NCBI GenBank assembly: GCA_032358255.1
Contig: JAULBX010025641.1
Span: forward strand, 1 to 58,183
Source: Heterotrichella gracilis
Lineage: Eukaryota; Sar; Xanthophyceae; Tribonematales; Xanthonemataceae
Direction of reading: 5' to 3'
DNA length: 58,183 nt
Part shown: one piece after another, positions 13,001-26,300 of the stretch
Position numbering within the stretch: the first letter of the stretch is position 1
Layout of the letters: every line of letters starts with the position of its first letter
Notes under the pieces: generated by a model
The model's database searches: none
What the model was told of the DNA's origin: nothing
Seen by the model: only the letters and a program-made list of their open reading frames with translations
Program-made: the position numbers and the translations under genes

Positions 13001-16000
13001 ACTACCCAAATTCAGCCCCAAGCCCTTCCCGATCCCTCAATACCCCACGCACGCACTTGTACACCGAGCAGTCCTGTATGAAGCTCGCACTCCCGTTCTG
13101 GTCTGGAATCAGATGGTAGTGGAAGGGGTAGCGCCCCAGCACATTTAGCTGGCCCCCCCGCTCCGACATCACCCCCGAGAACCGAGCCAGGGTGGTTGTG
13201 AGCTGCATGTGGTAACCGATGGAGGATGTGTCGTTGATGTCTGTGCGCATGACCAGGCTGCGGGAGATGAGCGCCACCTCGCAATGGTACTCGGGGCCCC
13301 TGCAGGCGGGGATTTGAATCAAATATAAGAATACAGGGGAGGAAAAGATTTATTCTCCCAGATGGACTAGATTAGGTTCCGGTAGATGAGGGCCACCTCG
13401 CACTAATACTCCGGGGCCCTGCAGGTGGAGATTTGCACACCACGTAAAACATACGGGGGAGGAAAAAAGATTTTACTAACCACAAATAGGCGTGGTTGGT
13501 GTTATCGGGGATGGCCATGGTGGCCCACATTTGGGCTTTAGGATGGGAGTGCGCTCACCCGTAGTGGCTGAACAGCAGAGCCTTGGTGAACGTCAGTGAC
13601 TTGCCATTAGCAGACACTGCCGCAATCTGCATGACCTCGTTTTGGTTTGTGTACACGTCCTTGAGGATGCTGGTGGTGATTGCCACAAGCTGGCCAACCC
13701 TCCAGTTCACAGCAGCCTGCACAAAACACAGTGTAATCACGTCAGAAATATTTACCCCACAAAGTAACCGCCCCATTTTCCCCCTTTTTTTGGTAATTAC
13801 CCACAGCGATTACTGCAGATACTTGTGACAGTTATGCACAGTAGGAGCGAGACATCGGCCTGACCCTGTCCATCACATAGGGCATCAGCACCTGAATGGA
13901 ATACTCGCATAAGGGCAGGGCAGTGCTTGCCGCATGGCCATACTGTGCACATTTGGGAGTACATCTTCGAATGCCCATCCATCAACCCTCAACCCTAAAC
14001 ACCCCGTGCCCTCCCCACCTGCAAGGTGATGGTTTTGCTCCCAATGCCTGCCGTGGCCGCCAGGCGAGTCCATGTGGGCTTGAACAGCGCCCCATGCAGG
14101 TCCACCTGGGAGGTGGTAGCCACCGCCAGTAGCCCAAAGGATGAGGCTGCCATGCCGGAGTACTTCTTGAAGTTGAGGACTATTGCTTTGGCCAAGCGGC
14201 ATGTGGGTGCGCCGATGGCTAGGGTGCCGCTGACCGCAAGGGTGCCCATGCTCAGCACCATGTCTTGGTCGGCCAAGACGAGCTGTGGGAGGTAACGATT
14301 GATGGATTTCAATGCTGGAATCAGTAGCAAAAATGGATTGCATGTTTGTTATATCTGCAATAATTAAATTAATCTTATCTGTTTAAAAATACTTACAAGA
14401 TTTGTTTGACAGTCACTTTTACAGATTCTGCTCCATTAACTTGTATACTGCGTTTGCCATGTGGGGTCATTGCCATTGGGGACTAATGGCAGAGATGCAA
14501 ATTTTCAAGACAAGCTGCATAACGAACATACTCATACGGGGGCGACACGCACACCCTAGAAGTTCAATATGCGCCAATGACACAGCAAACTTCGACTCCA
14601 GGGGCAGCCCTCAGCACCCCTTGCCACCCACCTTGCTTGTGGCTGGGATGGTGATGGAGTTGTAGTAGGTGGCTGCCGCTGTGCTGCAGGCGTCAATGAG
14701 CACCGCGGTATTTGCGGGCAGCACCACCGATGATCCAGTCCCAGGGACTACGCCTCCCGGCCACAGGCTGGGGCTGTCCCAGCGCACAAGGCTGGGATCC
14801 CAGAAGGGGCAGCTGGTGCGGGTGTCGCTGCCCTGGAAAGACAACACAAAAAATACAATTTACAACATAAACCCTAAGGGTCGAAACCTTCCACGATAAC
14901 ACCTTGTGCTGCACATGTAAACTCCTATGTCTATAGGATGACATAGTGGTATGCACTATATTTGTGCATATGTTGTAGTATGTACAACGTGACATACTTA
15001 GATCACGTTGTACAAACCCGTGCTCAGCAGGCCTGTCAGATTATCACTGCCGTTTGCAGCCATTTGTGATTGAGCCGTATGTGCTGCTGTGGATGCCTAG
15101 GCCCCAAGCTAGGGTGATTGTGCCTAGCAAGGGTGTAAGATACTTGCCTTCAGGATAGGGAAGGAGCAGCTGCCTGCGCCAGTGTCTACAATGAGTGGAC
15201 TGGGTGGTGGCGGGCGTGGGGGTGGTGGCCGTGGGGGTGGTGGCTGTGGTGGAAGCTGCGGTGGCGATGGAGGCGCCGGGGATGGGGGTGTGGGCGATGG
15301 TGGCGCGGGAGATGGGGGCTCGGATGCAGGTGATGGGGGCGCCGGGGATGGGGGCGTTGGCGATGGGGGCATTGGCCCTGGTGGTGGTGACCGTGGTGGT
15401 GGGTGTGGGCGTGGTGGTGGTGATCGTGGGGGTGGGTGTGGGCGTGGTGGTGGTGATCGTGGTGGTGGGTGTGGGCGTGGTGGTGGTGGGCGTCGGTGTG
15501 GCGGGGGAGGCTTTCGCTTGGTGGGTGGTGGTGGACGGCGTGGAGGTGGCTTGCGCACCACTTTGTGTGGCGGAGGCTTGTGGACCGCCTTAGGCTTCGG
15601 GGGCGGCTTGCGGGCACTGCTAACCTTGACAACTCGTTTCCTGGGGGTTGCTAGTAGTCCCCGCTTGTTGCCTTTGACTGTCAGCCCCATAAAGTCCTGC
15701 TGGTGCGGCCTCAGCCTCAGCTTTGGTTGCTGCTTTTTGGAGGCTGTTGTGTAGGTGCTGCTGTCCAGCCCGTCAGGTATGGGTGCGGGGTTCACCCCCA
15801 GGCAGGCGTCCATGCTGTCATACGCCCCCCAACCTGCAGCAGCCAGGTGGGTTTAGGGTTTATAGGGGGTTGACCCAGTGGGATGTGCAAACTGTGGGCA
15901 GGATGGGTGGCTAGCGGATCGGTGCAAAGCCACATGTAATTGTGTGTACTGCCCACTTGAGATGGAAGCACATCATCCAGATCTTGTGCTGCAGGTTTGT

Positions 16001-16371
16001 GCATGCAATCACCTGTCAAACCCAACACCAGAGCAGAGCGATGCAAAGGGCCCTCAAAAGTGATGGCAGTCTCAAAACCTGCATCGTGCAGTATATATAC
16101 CCGTACCTCGTCGGCATATGGAGCAGCTGGCTGGAAACCTGGGGTCGTTGCACACAGGTATTCTGCATGCACACTGGCGGGGGGTGTCGGCTGTTTCGTA
16201 CTGGCTCACTACGTAGCAGCCTCCTGGGCACGGCTCGCCCGGTAACTTCAAGCGTTCACGAACCACCAGCCCAAACGCCTGGAGTTGAGGCGGAAGGGCG
16301 CGGCGAGATGCGGTTTGGGCTGCTGCGATGCCCCCTAGCAACAGCCAGCACAGGACCCCGAATTGACCCAT
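7007..16371 (-). CDS. Secreted G8-domain / beta-helix protein (CEMIP/TMEM2/PKHD1L1-like) with a proline-rich linker, 23 exons
   Basis: This is probably an extracellular matrix or wall protein; animal relatives (CEMIP, TMEM2) act on hyaluronan, and activity here is unknown. Exons in transcript order: 16107-16371, 15148-15833, 14632-14832, 14019-14282, 13559-13716, 13057-13299, 12554-12818, 12298-12345, about 11939-12127, 11606-11708, 11336-11504, 11192-11224, 10939-11099, 10516-10721, 10100-10204, 9867-9979, 9396-9539, 9078-9156, 8588-8810, 8266-8363, 7658-7830, 7311-7383, 7007-7044. This gives about 1344 residues, close to CEMIP (about 1360). A signal peptide (MGQFGVLCWLLLGGIAAAQ) precedes a Cys-rich segment, then a basic and Pro-rich tract with RPHPPPRSPPP and SPAPPSP repeats. 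Next come a G8-like domain (WPGG, ADQDMVLSMG), parallel beta-helix repeats (LGRYPFHYH, NRGYVLHG, YYLEAGVEEGN) and the WDYPPITAFRFYDTS segment. The C-terminus is Cys-rich. A 2-base insertion near 12623 breaks the frame; exons 8/9 and the donor of exon 12 are the least certain. Confidence 0.82.
7819..8030. repeat. Four-copy minisatellite made from the exon 21 edge plus TTTAGGG units
   Basis: The 5' edge of exon 21 of the G8 gene, read on the plus strand as GCGAGCCTTGGCCTG, is repeated at about 7893, 7940 and 7998. The copies are separated by GGGTTTAGGGTTTA-type units and a conserved AAGGATGCCAATGTGG segment. All extra copies lie in the upstream intron, in the same orientation as the exon. Confidence 0.85.
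8857..8892. repeat. Copy of the 5' edge of G8-gene exon 19
   Basis: The block CCAGTGCCACCCAGTGTAAC followed by CTGCCAGATT repeats the acceptor edge at 8791-8820 with a few changes. It sits immediately upstream of the real exon in transcript direction. Confidence 0.7.
10237..10441. repeat. ATT microsatellite and telomere-like tract in a G8-gene intron
   Basis: The run (ATT)n with an imperfect second run occupies about 10237-10310. Four TTTAGGG units in a row followed by a TTAGGG unit occur at 10408-10441. This is one of the longest telomere-like tracts in the window; it is interstitial, not a chromosome end. Confidence 0.8.
12621..12630 (-). other. Probable 2-base insertion (frameshift) in the G8-domain gene
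   Basis: In exon 7 the frame that encodes the beta-helix continues only to this point. The downstream half of the exon is coherent in another frame, ending with its donor in phase 1. The next exon (DTSPCDYPNYD) can only be read in phase 1, and the unshifted frame hits a stop there. Removing one TG from the TCTGTGAG read on the minus strand restores continuity. It may be a sequencing error, a null allele, or a very small processing event. Confidence 0.6.
13380..13477. repeat. 120-base-offset duplicate of the 5' edge of G8-gene exon 6
   Basis: The segment repeats 13261-13356 (core GGGCCACCTCGCA, CTGCAGG, GGGGGAGGAAAA) about 120 bases upstream in transcript direction. It includes the acceptor and about 45 bases of exon. 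Confidence 0.8.
15145..15150 (-). other. GC-AG intron donor after exon 2 of the G8-domain gene
   Basis: Exon 2 ends with AAG directly before GCAAGT, and the next phase-0 exon starts after CTTTCCAG at 14833. There is no nearby GT that preserves the frame into the G8 domain. GC-AG introns are a known minor class of U2 introns. Confidence 0.75.
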
Positions 16372-17360
16372 CAGTGCGGGCGGCAGTAAGCCGGGCTATC
16401 TATTTGCTGACAGCATCTGCAGGGCACAGATAGACGAGTTTGGAACTCGACGGCGAGACTACACCCCACCTCGATTGTGTGTGTGCAACTGTGTTTAAAC
16501 GTCCCCCCAAGCTGCAGTGAACACCTGTCAAAGTGGGGGTAGGGCAGCGGGGTACGTGGGTCCCATACCAGGCTTCAACCCAAAATCAAGCGGAAACCCG
16601 TCTGATGGTGCGACTCAACACTAGCCTACAATTGCTGGGGAGCAAACCACTCTCGCCAGTGGACGGTTTTCAAGTACTCATGCTACAGTCCACAAGACGA
16701 GGAAAATACGTGGTGAGCCACCTCTTGGCCAGGGTGTGTGCGTTAGCCCAACGGTTGTGTCACACGGCACGGTGCGATACAACCACGCGCACTCGGCCCA
16801 CCTGGCTTTCGCCTGTCGCCTGGTGCCACTTGCCCAAGTTCAAACGGCTCCCCAGGTGGTAGAAGTACGCTTTATTAACAGTTGGTCTCGGTTGGGGGTA
16901 ATAGAGGGATTATCTTTCGCGTACAGCATCAGGTAGGCGTACAGTGCTAAACACAGGGACACCTTCACCCTGATAAACCCAAGTACAAGCGCCTCGTGTC
17001 CTTGCTGTGCATGTCCGATGGGTGCGTGTCCGACAAAAATACTACCTTTGAAGAGGTAGCTACACTGTATAGCTGAGCTGAATACCCTACAATAGGGTTG
17101 GGCGTTTTTGTGAAATACCCTAGAAAAGTTTTCCAGCCACATATATGCATGCCTGGCCACGAATAGCATAACGTATAACATGCACCCAAGTTTTGTAGCA
17201 ACACGAACCTTCGCATGCCTTGACCACCCAGTTTGCTTAGGTAATTTTAACCTTGTGTGATACGCGGTGTCCTTACCCATCAACCCACCAAACTAAGTCG
17301 ACATTGGGAAGTAAACACCCAGGTAGCATCGAAACATAACTTGGAAAGACCGCCTTCACC
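16372..17360. promoter_or_regulatory. Shared upstream region of two divergent genes
   Basis: About one kilobase separates the start codons of the G8-domain gene (minus) and the presequence protease (plus). Both promoters must lie here or in 5' exons not detected. I can point to no individual promoter element. No telomere-like units were seen in it. Confidence 0.45.
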
Positions 17361-20300
17361 ATGTTGAAGGCGTTGGTTCCCTCCGCTACGGCCACCCGTG
17401 CGGCAACCAGATGCGTCAGAAGCATCGGCCGGGTGAGTGGCAGCAGGCATTGCATGCCAATGTCATGGGAATGCTTTGGCGCCAACGACACTTTGTCCTG
17501 CATTCACACCCCTCATCGAACACTCCACCCAGTTTTATGTGCATATCTTGTGATACAAGAGAGGTGTTTGTGGCGCACGTTGTGCACCCTTGCTGTCGCG
17601 AAGTGGGTGGTGGTGTGGGGCTCAGACCAGTGATTGGGCTTTGCAGGGACCCTTGCGCAGGTTTAGCAGGCAAAGCAGGCAGCTTGCCTCGACATCAACG
17701 CTGTTCCGCTCCGCTAGGCGCCTTCCAAGCGTGCAGCAAGCAGGTACGTTGCTGTGGAAAGCTTATTAACGGATAGCCTACTACATACCCACATGGCATG
17801 CATCACAGTATCGGAATAGACAACTTTGATGGCCAGTGTGGTGCCGGCACTGCAGGTTAGGAATACGGAATATGAAAGTTTAGCTTGATGCTCAACAAGG
17901 TTGCTGGCGAGCGTAACCCTAAGGGTCTCCCCGGTCCCTAGTTTCATGTGGCGGACCATCGTACCAACTACCTCTTGCGCACCTCGGTTTCAAGTCAGAA
18001 CTCAACATCCCAATGTCTACTTTGTGCAGTTTAACTCCTCTAGAACGCGTTCCGACTGTTTGCGGCACCCTTTTCCACCGCATATGCATGCGTCGTAAGC
18101 CTCTCTGAAACCACACAGCAGCACCAACGCCCACCCTTGCCCCTCCACCCCGCAGGCTTCAGGAGCATCGCAAGCCCCAAGCTTCAAGCCATTGCCGCAC
18201 CGGCTGAGGTACAGTTCATGCCACCCGCACCACCATGCCACTCGCATTGCTGCACCCACCTGTCCCACCCACCTACCCACCCACCTGGGAGTTGCCTATG
18301 CCCGGGTATACAGGTTGCGGCGGGCTTTTTATTATTTATTCGGTTAGTCTGTTATTTTGTACTTATTCTGTTTTTGGACCTATTCCCACCGATCAAACCC
18401 CAGCTCCCCACCTGCGAGCACCCATCCTTCCGCTCTTCCCACAACCCTGCCTCCCCACACCCTCCCTCAACCCCCACCCGTTCCCCACCAGCAGACCACC
18501 AAGCCCCGCCCGCGGTCCCCCCCCGAGGCGCATGGCTTTAAGCTGGTTCGGGAGCAGTATGTGCACGAATATGACTCCCAGGTCTACCTGTACAAGCACG
18601 AGCGCACAGGTGGGACTGAAAGGGGGTAGGGGTTTGAGGGGCGCACTGTGAATGATCAGGGGAAATAGGGGTAACGAGTATTTAGCAGAGGGCACATGTG
18701 GGTGATGGTGGGGATGGTGGAGGGGATATGGAACCTGGGTGGTGAGATCTGGTGTGTATGTGGGAGGTGGGGGGGTGGTACTGGACCTGGGGATGCCTAT
18801 GTCTGGTGGTGGGGTTGGGATAGGTGTGTTGCGGCAGCTGGGCTCGAAATCCTCCACAAACCCTCCACAAAACCCTTAAAAAACCCTCCACTCCGCAGGC
18901 GCCGAGTTCATCTCGGTGGTCAACGACGACGAGAACAAGACCTTTGGGGTTGTGCTGCGCACCCCCGTGGACGACAGCAAGGGGGTACCACATATACTTG
19001 AACACTCGGTGCTGTGTGGGTCCCGCAAGTACCCCATCAAGGAGCCCTTTGTGGAGCTGATGAAGGGCTCGCTCAACACATTTCTGAACGCGTTCACGTA
19101 CCCCGACAGGACCTGCTACCCGGTGGCGTCCACCAACCTGCAGGTGGGTGTGGTGGGGGTGTGGGTGGGGATGAGGGTGGTACGGGGTTGGGGTACACGT
19201 GGTGCTGTGTGAGCTGGGGGTTTTGGTGGCGGGCTGGGGGTGTGGTAATGAGCGGGTGTATGTGCTGGAGTGATATTATAGTGCACATGCTGTGCGATTT
19301 GGGGCAAACCTAAGCTTAACCCACTTTCCCCTGTTGTTCACACCCCTTCCTCTCCCCACCCGCAGGACCTGTACAACCTGGTTGACGTGTACCTGGATGC
19401 GGTGTTCTTCCCAAAGTGCGTGCAGGATGAGAAGACCTTCCAGCAGGAGGGCTGGCACTGGGAGCTGGACGCACCTGAGGTGAGGGCGGGGGTAAACCCT
19501 TAGGAAGGGTTAAGGGTTTGGGGTCGGTTGCTGCAGGAGGGCTGGCACTTGGGTTTGCATTGAATCTCCCCCCCTGGAAGGACAGCGCCAAGGAATATGT
19601 GGGGGAAATGTAACATGCATTTCTGTCGTAAGCAAGATTCGCAATTCCAAGGAATGGTATACATCGAGCATGTATGCCATTCCTCAATGACTGGCACAGA
19701 AACCCTCCAATGAACAACGCGTTTCCCTCCCCACCCCCAGGAAGACATCACCTTCAAGGGGGTGGTGTACAACGAGATGAAGGGGGTGTATTCCTCCCCT
19801 GACAGCGTGAACGGGAGGGTCACCCAGAGCGCGCTCTTCCCAGACAACTCCTACGTGATGGACAGCGGTGGCGACCCTAGGGTAATTCCGGAGCTGACCT
19901 TCGAGGAGTTCCAGGTAAGGGTTTTGGCAAGGGTCTGGGTAGGGTTTGTGCACGATCGAACGAAGGCTTGGCCAGGGTTTTCAACGGTCGGTTCTACTGA
20001 TGCGACTATCAATCAGAACTTGAAAGGAAATGTCATTTTTGGAGTCATATTATTGACATGGTCCTCCCTTGAGGGATAAACATGGGAGAAATCACGAGAT
20101 TATGCACCCAGGGTTTCCTTCCACCCTGCGCCCCTCCCTCCCTACACACCCGTCACCACCCCCATCACACCCTCCTGCAGGACTTCCACGCACGCTACTA
20201 CCACCCCAGCAACTCGCGCATCTGGTTCTACGGCGATGACGACCCCGTGGAGCGGCTGCGCATCCTGGATGAGTACCTGTCGCAGTTTGAGGCCAGGCCA

Positions 20301-23300
20301 GTCAACTCAACGGTGCAGGGCCAGCCGCTGTTCAAGGTGGGGGTGTGGGTTGGACACGGGGTCGTGAGTGTTTTCTCAAGTTGTCATCTGTGCTGTAAGT
20401 GTGGGGGGTTTAGGATGTGGCAAGGGGTCAGGTGTGCTCTTTTAGTTTGGCATTTGTGCTGGAAAGCTTTGAAAATATGCGAATTACCATCCATTAAAAC
20501 GTGGTACGGAGTATCTGCATTCCAGCTAGTAATAATAGTCCTATTATTTATCCAAGTGCTTTCGCATCTGCTTGACAAAAAAATTATACTCACTCCGTTA
20601 AACTCCAAATGGTTGTGATTTTGCACATCCAGGAGCCCCGCAAGGTGGTTGAGCGGTACGCCGCAGGGGAGGACAGCGACCCCAAGGCCTTTGTGAGCGT
20701 CAACTGGGTCATGTCCGAGGAGCCCTTTGACCTGGAGACTGAGCTGGCCATGGGATTCCTGGACTACCTGCTACTGGGCACATCGGCATCGCCACTGCGA
20801 AAGGTAGGGCGGTTCTAGGGGGTTTGAGGGCAGGGGTAACATATGGTGTCTAGTGTGCTTTGGTAGGACATGCAACTCAGTCGCCAATCTCTTTCACCGG
20901 GTCACCTTGCACTCCTGAATGGATTAGTCCTGGCAGCCTTGGTGTCATTTCTGGAATCCTGAATTACCTGCTGCTGGGCACATCAGTATCGCCCTGCGCA
21001 AGGTGGGGAAGTGGTGCTTAGAGTTAGGGTTGGGGTTTGGTGTGTCGTGTGATCTGAGGGATGGCATGGGGTATGTTTGTGCGTGTGCGTGCGTTGTGTG
21101 CACTTTTGTGCATACACCACGAGGTGCCACCTGGGGCTGGGCACATCGGCATCGCAGCTGCGCTAAACCCTAAACCCTAAACAGCTGGACACATCGGCAT
21201 CGCAGCTGCGCAAGGTGGGGAGGGTCAATCAAGGGCTCCTATGTGTTGCTGATCGGGCGCTGGGCCCAGGCTGATGTTTGTGTGGGCAGATAGTTACGCT
21301 GGTATCACCAATGATGGGGCGGCTGGCTGATGGGGATATACACTGAATGCGTTGCGCCCGGGTATATCACGCGTAGTTTGTGCCTCGCACAACCACAGAG
21401 AGCCTTTGAAAATGGCGGTTCTGCCGATTGGGGTTTGCACCAGGGGCTTGTTACGTCATTGCAACGGGGGTTCAGTATTCCAGTAGCCTGGGTGTATGTG
21501 CCTGGCACAATCTCACGATCCAGTGCCGCCCACACAGAAGCAACTGCCAAAAATGGCAAGCACCTGGCGTTGTGCTCATACGTCTCAACACGCTTGCACG
21601 TGTCACATATCAGCAAGTGGCAGATGGCATTTGCGTGTTGCTGATGCGTTGCCTGTCTGCTGACCTGTGTCATGAGCACGTGTGTTGGGGAGTGAGCACT
21701 GCCTCATGTGCTTGCCTTTGTTTGGCAGTCGCCGAGGTGCGTAAGCTGGACACTTGACTGCGAGGTTGTGCAGGGTTGGCAAGGTCGGGTGGTGTGGTGG
21801 TTGGGAGGTGGCATGGCAGGCCAGTGGGATGGAAGGGCATGAGGGATGTGTTTGGGTTGCATGTGCGGTAGGGAGTGCTTGCTAAAAGAGTATTTGCTGA
21901 AGCCAGGCCTGGGTTGGACGCATGTGATGCATCCACACCCAGTGCCGTGACACACCTACAACCCTAATTTACAAACAGGGCCACACAGCCATTTCATTGA
22001 ATCACGCTGATCGACTCCTCCCGTTGCAGACCCTGATGGAGAGTGGTTTGGGTGAGGCGCTCATCGGCGGCGGCATCCAGGATGAGCTGCGCCAGCCCAT
22101 CTTCTCTGTGGGGCTCAAGGGGGTGAACAAGGAGGATGCGGACAAGGTAGGGCGCTGTTGGTACAATGACAATTAGCAACTACAATTGCAATCGTAATCA
22201 CAATTACAGTATCAACTTCAATATCACAGGTCCAGGACTGCACCATGTTTCCCCTCAAAAAGAGCCTCGAGAACGCCTCAGGAGCTGCACGGACTCCTCC
22301 ATTGGGGCCACGCAACACCATCACCATTACCGTTGCCATTGTTGTCAGCATAAAATCACTAGTACAGGGACCATGCAACTTGAAGTGACAATCACACCCA
22401 CAATCACACAGGTCCAGGACCTCATTATGTCCAGCCTGACCAAGCTGTCCGAGGAGGGGTTCACAGACTCATCCATCGAGGCAGCGCTCAACACCATTGA
22501 GTTCAGCCTGCGCGAGAACAACACGGGCAGCTTCCCCAGGGGTTTGAGCCTAATGCTGCGGGCGGTGTCGGCGTGGATCTATGACAAGGACCCTCTGCAG
22601 CCCCTGCAGGTGAGCTGTAAACCCTGTGGCTCATGGCTAAAGGCGTGAGGTACCTGGCTGCGAATAATCGTAATGTGCCCATTTTTTTGCGGTAGTGGGC
22701 CGGTGTCCTTCTGCAGCTCAGCGTTGCAATGAGCGTCTGGTTTTAAATAACCCAAACACTGAGCCTACATTAATCAATACTCCTGACTTAAGAACCCTGA
22801 CCCTAACCAGAACCCTTTTCCCACACACGAAAACCCTAACCTTGTCATGACATTGGAGCCCTTTCTTGACACAAGAAACCCTCTTTACCCACCCGATGAC
22901 CTTCAGCACTTCAAGGAGCGGCTATGTTAAAACCCTAACACTGTCATGGAAACTCTAACCCCTCCCTTCTTCACCCTTGCAGTGGTCCGATGACCTTGAG
23001 CACTTCAAGGGGCGCCTGGCCAGCGGCGAGGATGTGTTCAGGCCGCTCATCAAGAAGTACCTGCTGGAAAACACACACAGGTGGGGGGGAAGGGATGTGG
23101 CTCTGCTGGTGTGTCAAGTGTCGTTGTTGTCTTGTGTGTGGTTTCGCAGAAGTCGGAGAAGGTGTGAGGTGTCAAGGCAGACTGGGTGGCTGCGTACCTG
23201 GCTTGCTTGTGAAATGCCTAATTGAAAGGCGTAAACTCTATTTTACGCCTTTAACGTAAATTCTATTTTAATGCGTATAAAACTCATCACTGCTTTCCTC

Positions 23301-26300
23301 CCCTTCAGGGTGACGGTTGAGCTGCTCCCTGACACTGAGCTGGGCAAGGAGATTGAGAAGGAGGAGCTGGATAAGCTCAAGGTAAAGGGGAGGGATACAC
23401 TGAGTCAGGGGGTAGAGGTTGGGCGCCTGCAACTGGGTGTACCTTAGCAACGCCCTAGTCAAAATCCTGTTGTGAGAAAGCGCATAACGCATTGAGGGAT
23501 CAGGTACCTCCCACAGCGCACCAGAGGACGTTTTTATACCCTAGGCAAGGGTGTTTACAAAGCTGTGCGCAGGGCATCGCCGCTCTCATATGTGCGTGAT
23601 GGCCTGCCCCTCACCTTACCCTGTGACTACCGTAATCCACACTACCAATCCCCGCCCCCCCCACACACACACCACTAGAGCACTCCACCTGGATCTCCAC
23701 TGACCCTTACCCACCCCACCTCCCCAGGCCAAGCAATCCTCCTCCACCCCCTCCGACCTGGACGCCATCCTCACCCTCACCAAGGAACTCAAGGAGCGCC
23801 AGGAAACGCCCGACGCACCCGAGGCCCTGGCCTGCATGCCGTCCCTGCAGCTTTCCGACATCCCCAAGAAGATCTCCACCATCCCCACCGCGCAATCGGA
23901 CCTCGCGGGGGCCACGCTGCTGTCCCATGACCTATTCACAAATGATGTGCTGTACATGGAGACTGCCTTTGACCTGCGGCCGCTGCCCGCGCGCCTGCTG
24001 CCGCTGGTGCCGCTGTTCTGCAGGTGAGGGGTGGGGGATGTGGTACAAGGGGACACCTTAACAATTTTTTGCGGAATTACTCAGCATGAATTCCTGACCT
24101 CTACTTTCCAAGCCACCTCCTAGGTCCCCCGTTCGCCGTCTAGGGTTTTAGCACTGAACTAATCCTACACTTTGAATTCTGAACTTCCGACTTTTGCCCA
24201 CCATGTCCCCTTTTAGATGGGACCTCCACCATGTTCTAAACCCTAAGCCCCTGAGAACCTGTAACCCTTAACCCGCAGGATGCTCGTCCAGATGGCACCA
24301 CCACCAAACTTCAAACCCTAAACCCTAAATTTTACCCCCCGCAGGTCGCTCACCCAGATGGGCACCACCACCGAGTCCTTCGTGGAGTTGACAGAGCGCA
24401 TCGGGCGCAAGACAGGCGGGCTCAGCGTGTACCCTTTCACCTCATCCCTGGCCGGATCCCCAGACCCCGTGAGCTACCTCATGATCAGGGGCAAGGCCAT
24501 GGCGGGCAGGGCTGGGGATCTCATGGATTTGGCCAGGGATGTGCTGCTGACGGCGCGGCTGGATGACAAGGACAGGTTCCTGCAGGTGTGTGTGGGTGGT
24601 GGGTGGGAAGGGGTGGATTTTGATTCCGGGGATGGGAGGATGTTGCATAATATCATGGGGGGCCAGGCAATGCCATGCGGGCAGGGCGGGTAATTATGGC
24701 GCGGGAATCATGGCACGGGAGTTCTATATGTTTTCTAATCTCCACTTAGCAGATGGTGGTGGGACTAAGGCTGAGATGGATGCTGGTACTTCTGGTTTTG
24801 TCCTTTGACCCTCAATTATTTTCTCATTTTTTACAACTTCCTTCTAACCACGTGATCTATCGAATCCTGCAGATGGTGGGTGAGACCAAGGCTGGCATGG
24901 AGTCGGGCATCGTTGGTCGGGGCCACAGCTACGCCGCCTCCCGCCTGGATGCGCAGCGCTCGGTGGCTGGCTGGGTGTCTGAGCAGATGGGGGGGCTGAG
25001 CTACCTCACCTTTGTGCGCCAGCTGGCACAGCGGGTGGAGGAGGACTGGGAGGGGGTCAAGGCGGACCTGGAGGCTATCAGGTAAAGGGATTAGGGTTTA
25101 TGGTTTAGGTTTTTAGGGTTTTGGCCAAAACTCAAAACCCTAAGGTGTAGGGGAGGGGGTCAAGGCGGACCTGGAGGCTATCAGGCAAGGGAAACACTAG
25201 AAAGTATGACGCCTGAAACCCTAAAAAAAACCCTATATCTGCGAGGAAGACTGGGTGAGGTCAAGGCGGACCTGGAGCGATAACCAGGCAAGGGCAAATC
25301 TTACATGCTGAGGCTTGAAACCCTGAAGATAACCTTAGATTTGTCAGATTTGTCAGGAGGCCCTGGAGTCCCCATAGTGGCACCATCCGTTTGCGCATAT
25401 ATCATACCATTTGTGCAAGCATCTGTGCGCCAGCAATCACCTCCCACTTGTGCCATCATCTGACCCACCTCGCACCCCAACCCCTTTCCCCACCCCCTCC
25501 CCCCACAGGACCACCCTCCTCCAGCGCCAGGGCAGCATCGTCAACCTCACAGCAGATGAGCGCACACTCACGGCCGTGCAGCCACACATTGAGGCATTTT
25601 TGGATGCACTTCCAGCGACCGCGGGGTCAAACGCACAGTGGGGGGAGCTGCTGCCGGCAAGGAACGAGGCGCTGGTGGTGCCCACGCAGGTGGGTGGAAT
25701 ACCCTAGGCAGGGGTTTGTGTGGATGGAAGGACCAATGCGGGGCTGGTGGTGCCCAGGCACGTACCCTAGCAAGCCTATCACAGGGTTTGCTTGGTGGAA
25801 AGTTGGTTACTTCAATCCAGAAAGCAGGCAAGTACAACATCTCACCTACCTACGGGAGATGCATGCAAAACTACGTAGGCAAGGCCGCCAGGCACAAATC
25901 CTTGTTCCTCAAAATCTCAACCCCCTAAGACCCTAGGACCTGCCCCTATCCCGTGAAAGGCGTGGGCAATGCCGCCTACATTAAACCCTACCACCATAAA
26001 CCCCTGCCACCCAAAACCCTAAACCCTGAACCCTGCCCCCCTCCCGCAGGTGAACTACGTTGGCAAGGCTGCCAACCTGTACGCAGACGCAGGCTACCAG
26101 CTGAGCGGCTCCTCCTACGTCATCTCAAAGCTTCTGGGAACCACATGGCTGTGGGACAGGGTGCGGGTGTCGGGCGGCGCCTATGGCGGCTTCTGCGATT
26201 TTGACACGCACTCAGGTGGGTGAGGAGGGGGGGTGGGGGATGTAATGGTGTTGGCGGTAAGCGGATATTGGTATGCGTACACCGGCGGTAAGCGGATGAT

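Noticed and set aside
15182..15754. A glycine-rich 190-codon frame on the plus strand
   Set aside because: It is the antisense of the proline-rich exon of the G8-domain gene, which has a signal peptide upstream and matched splice phases.
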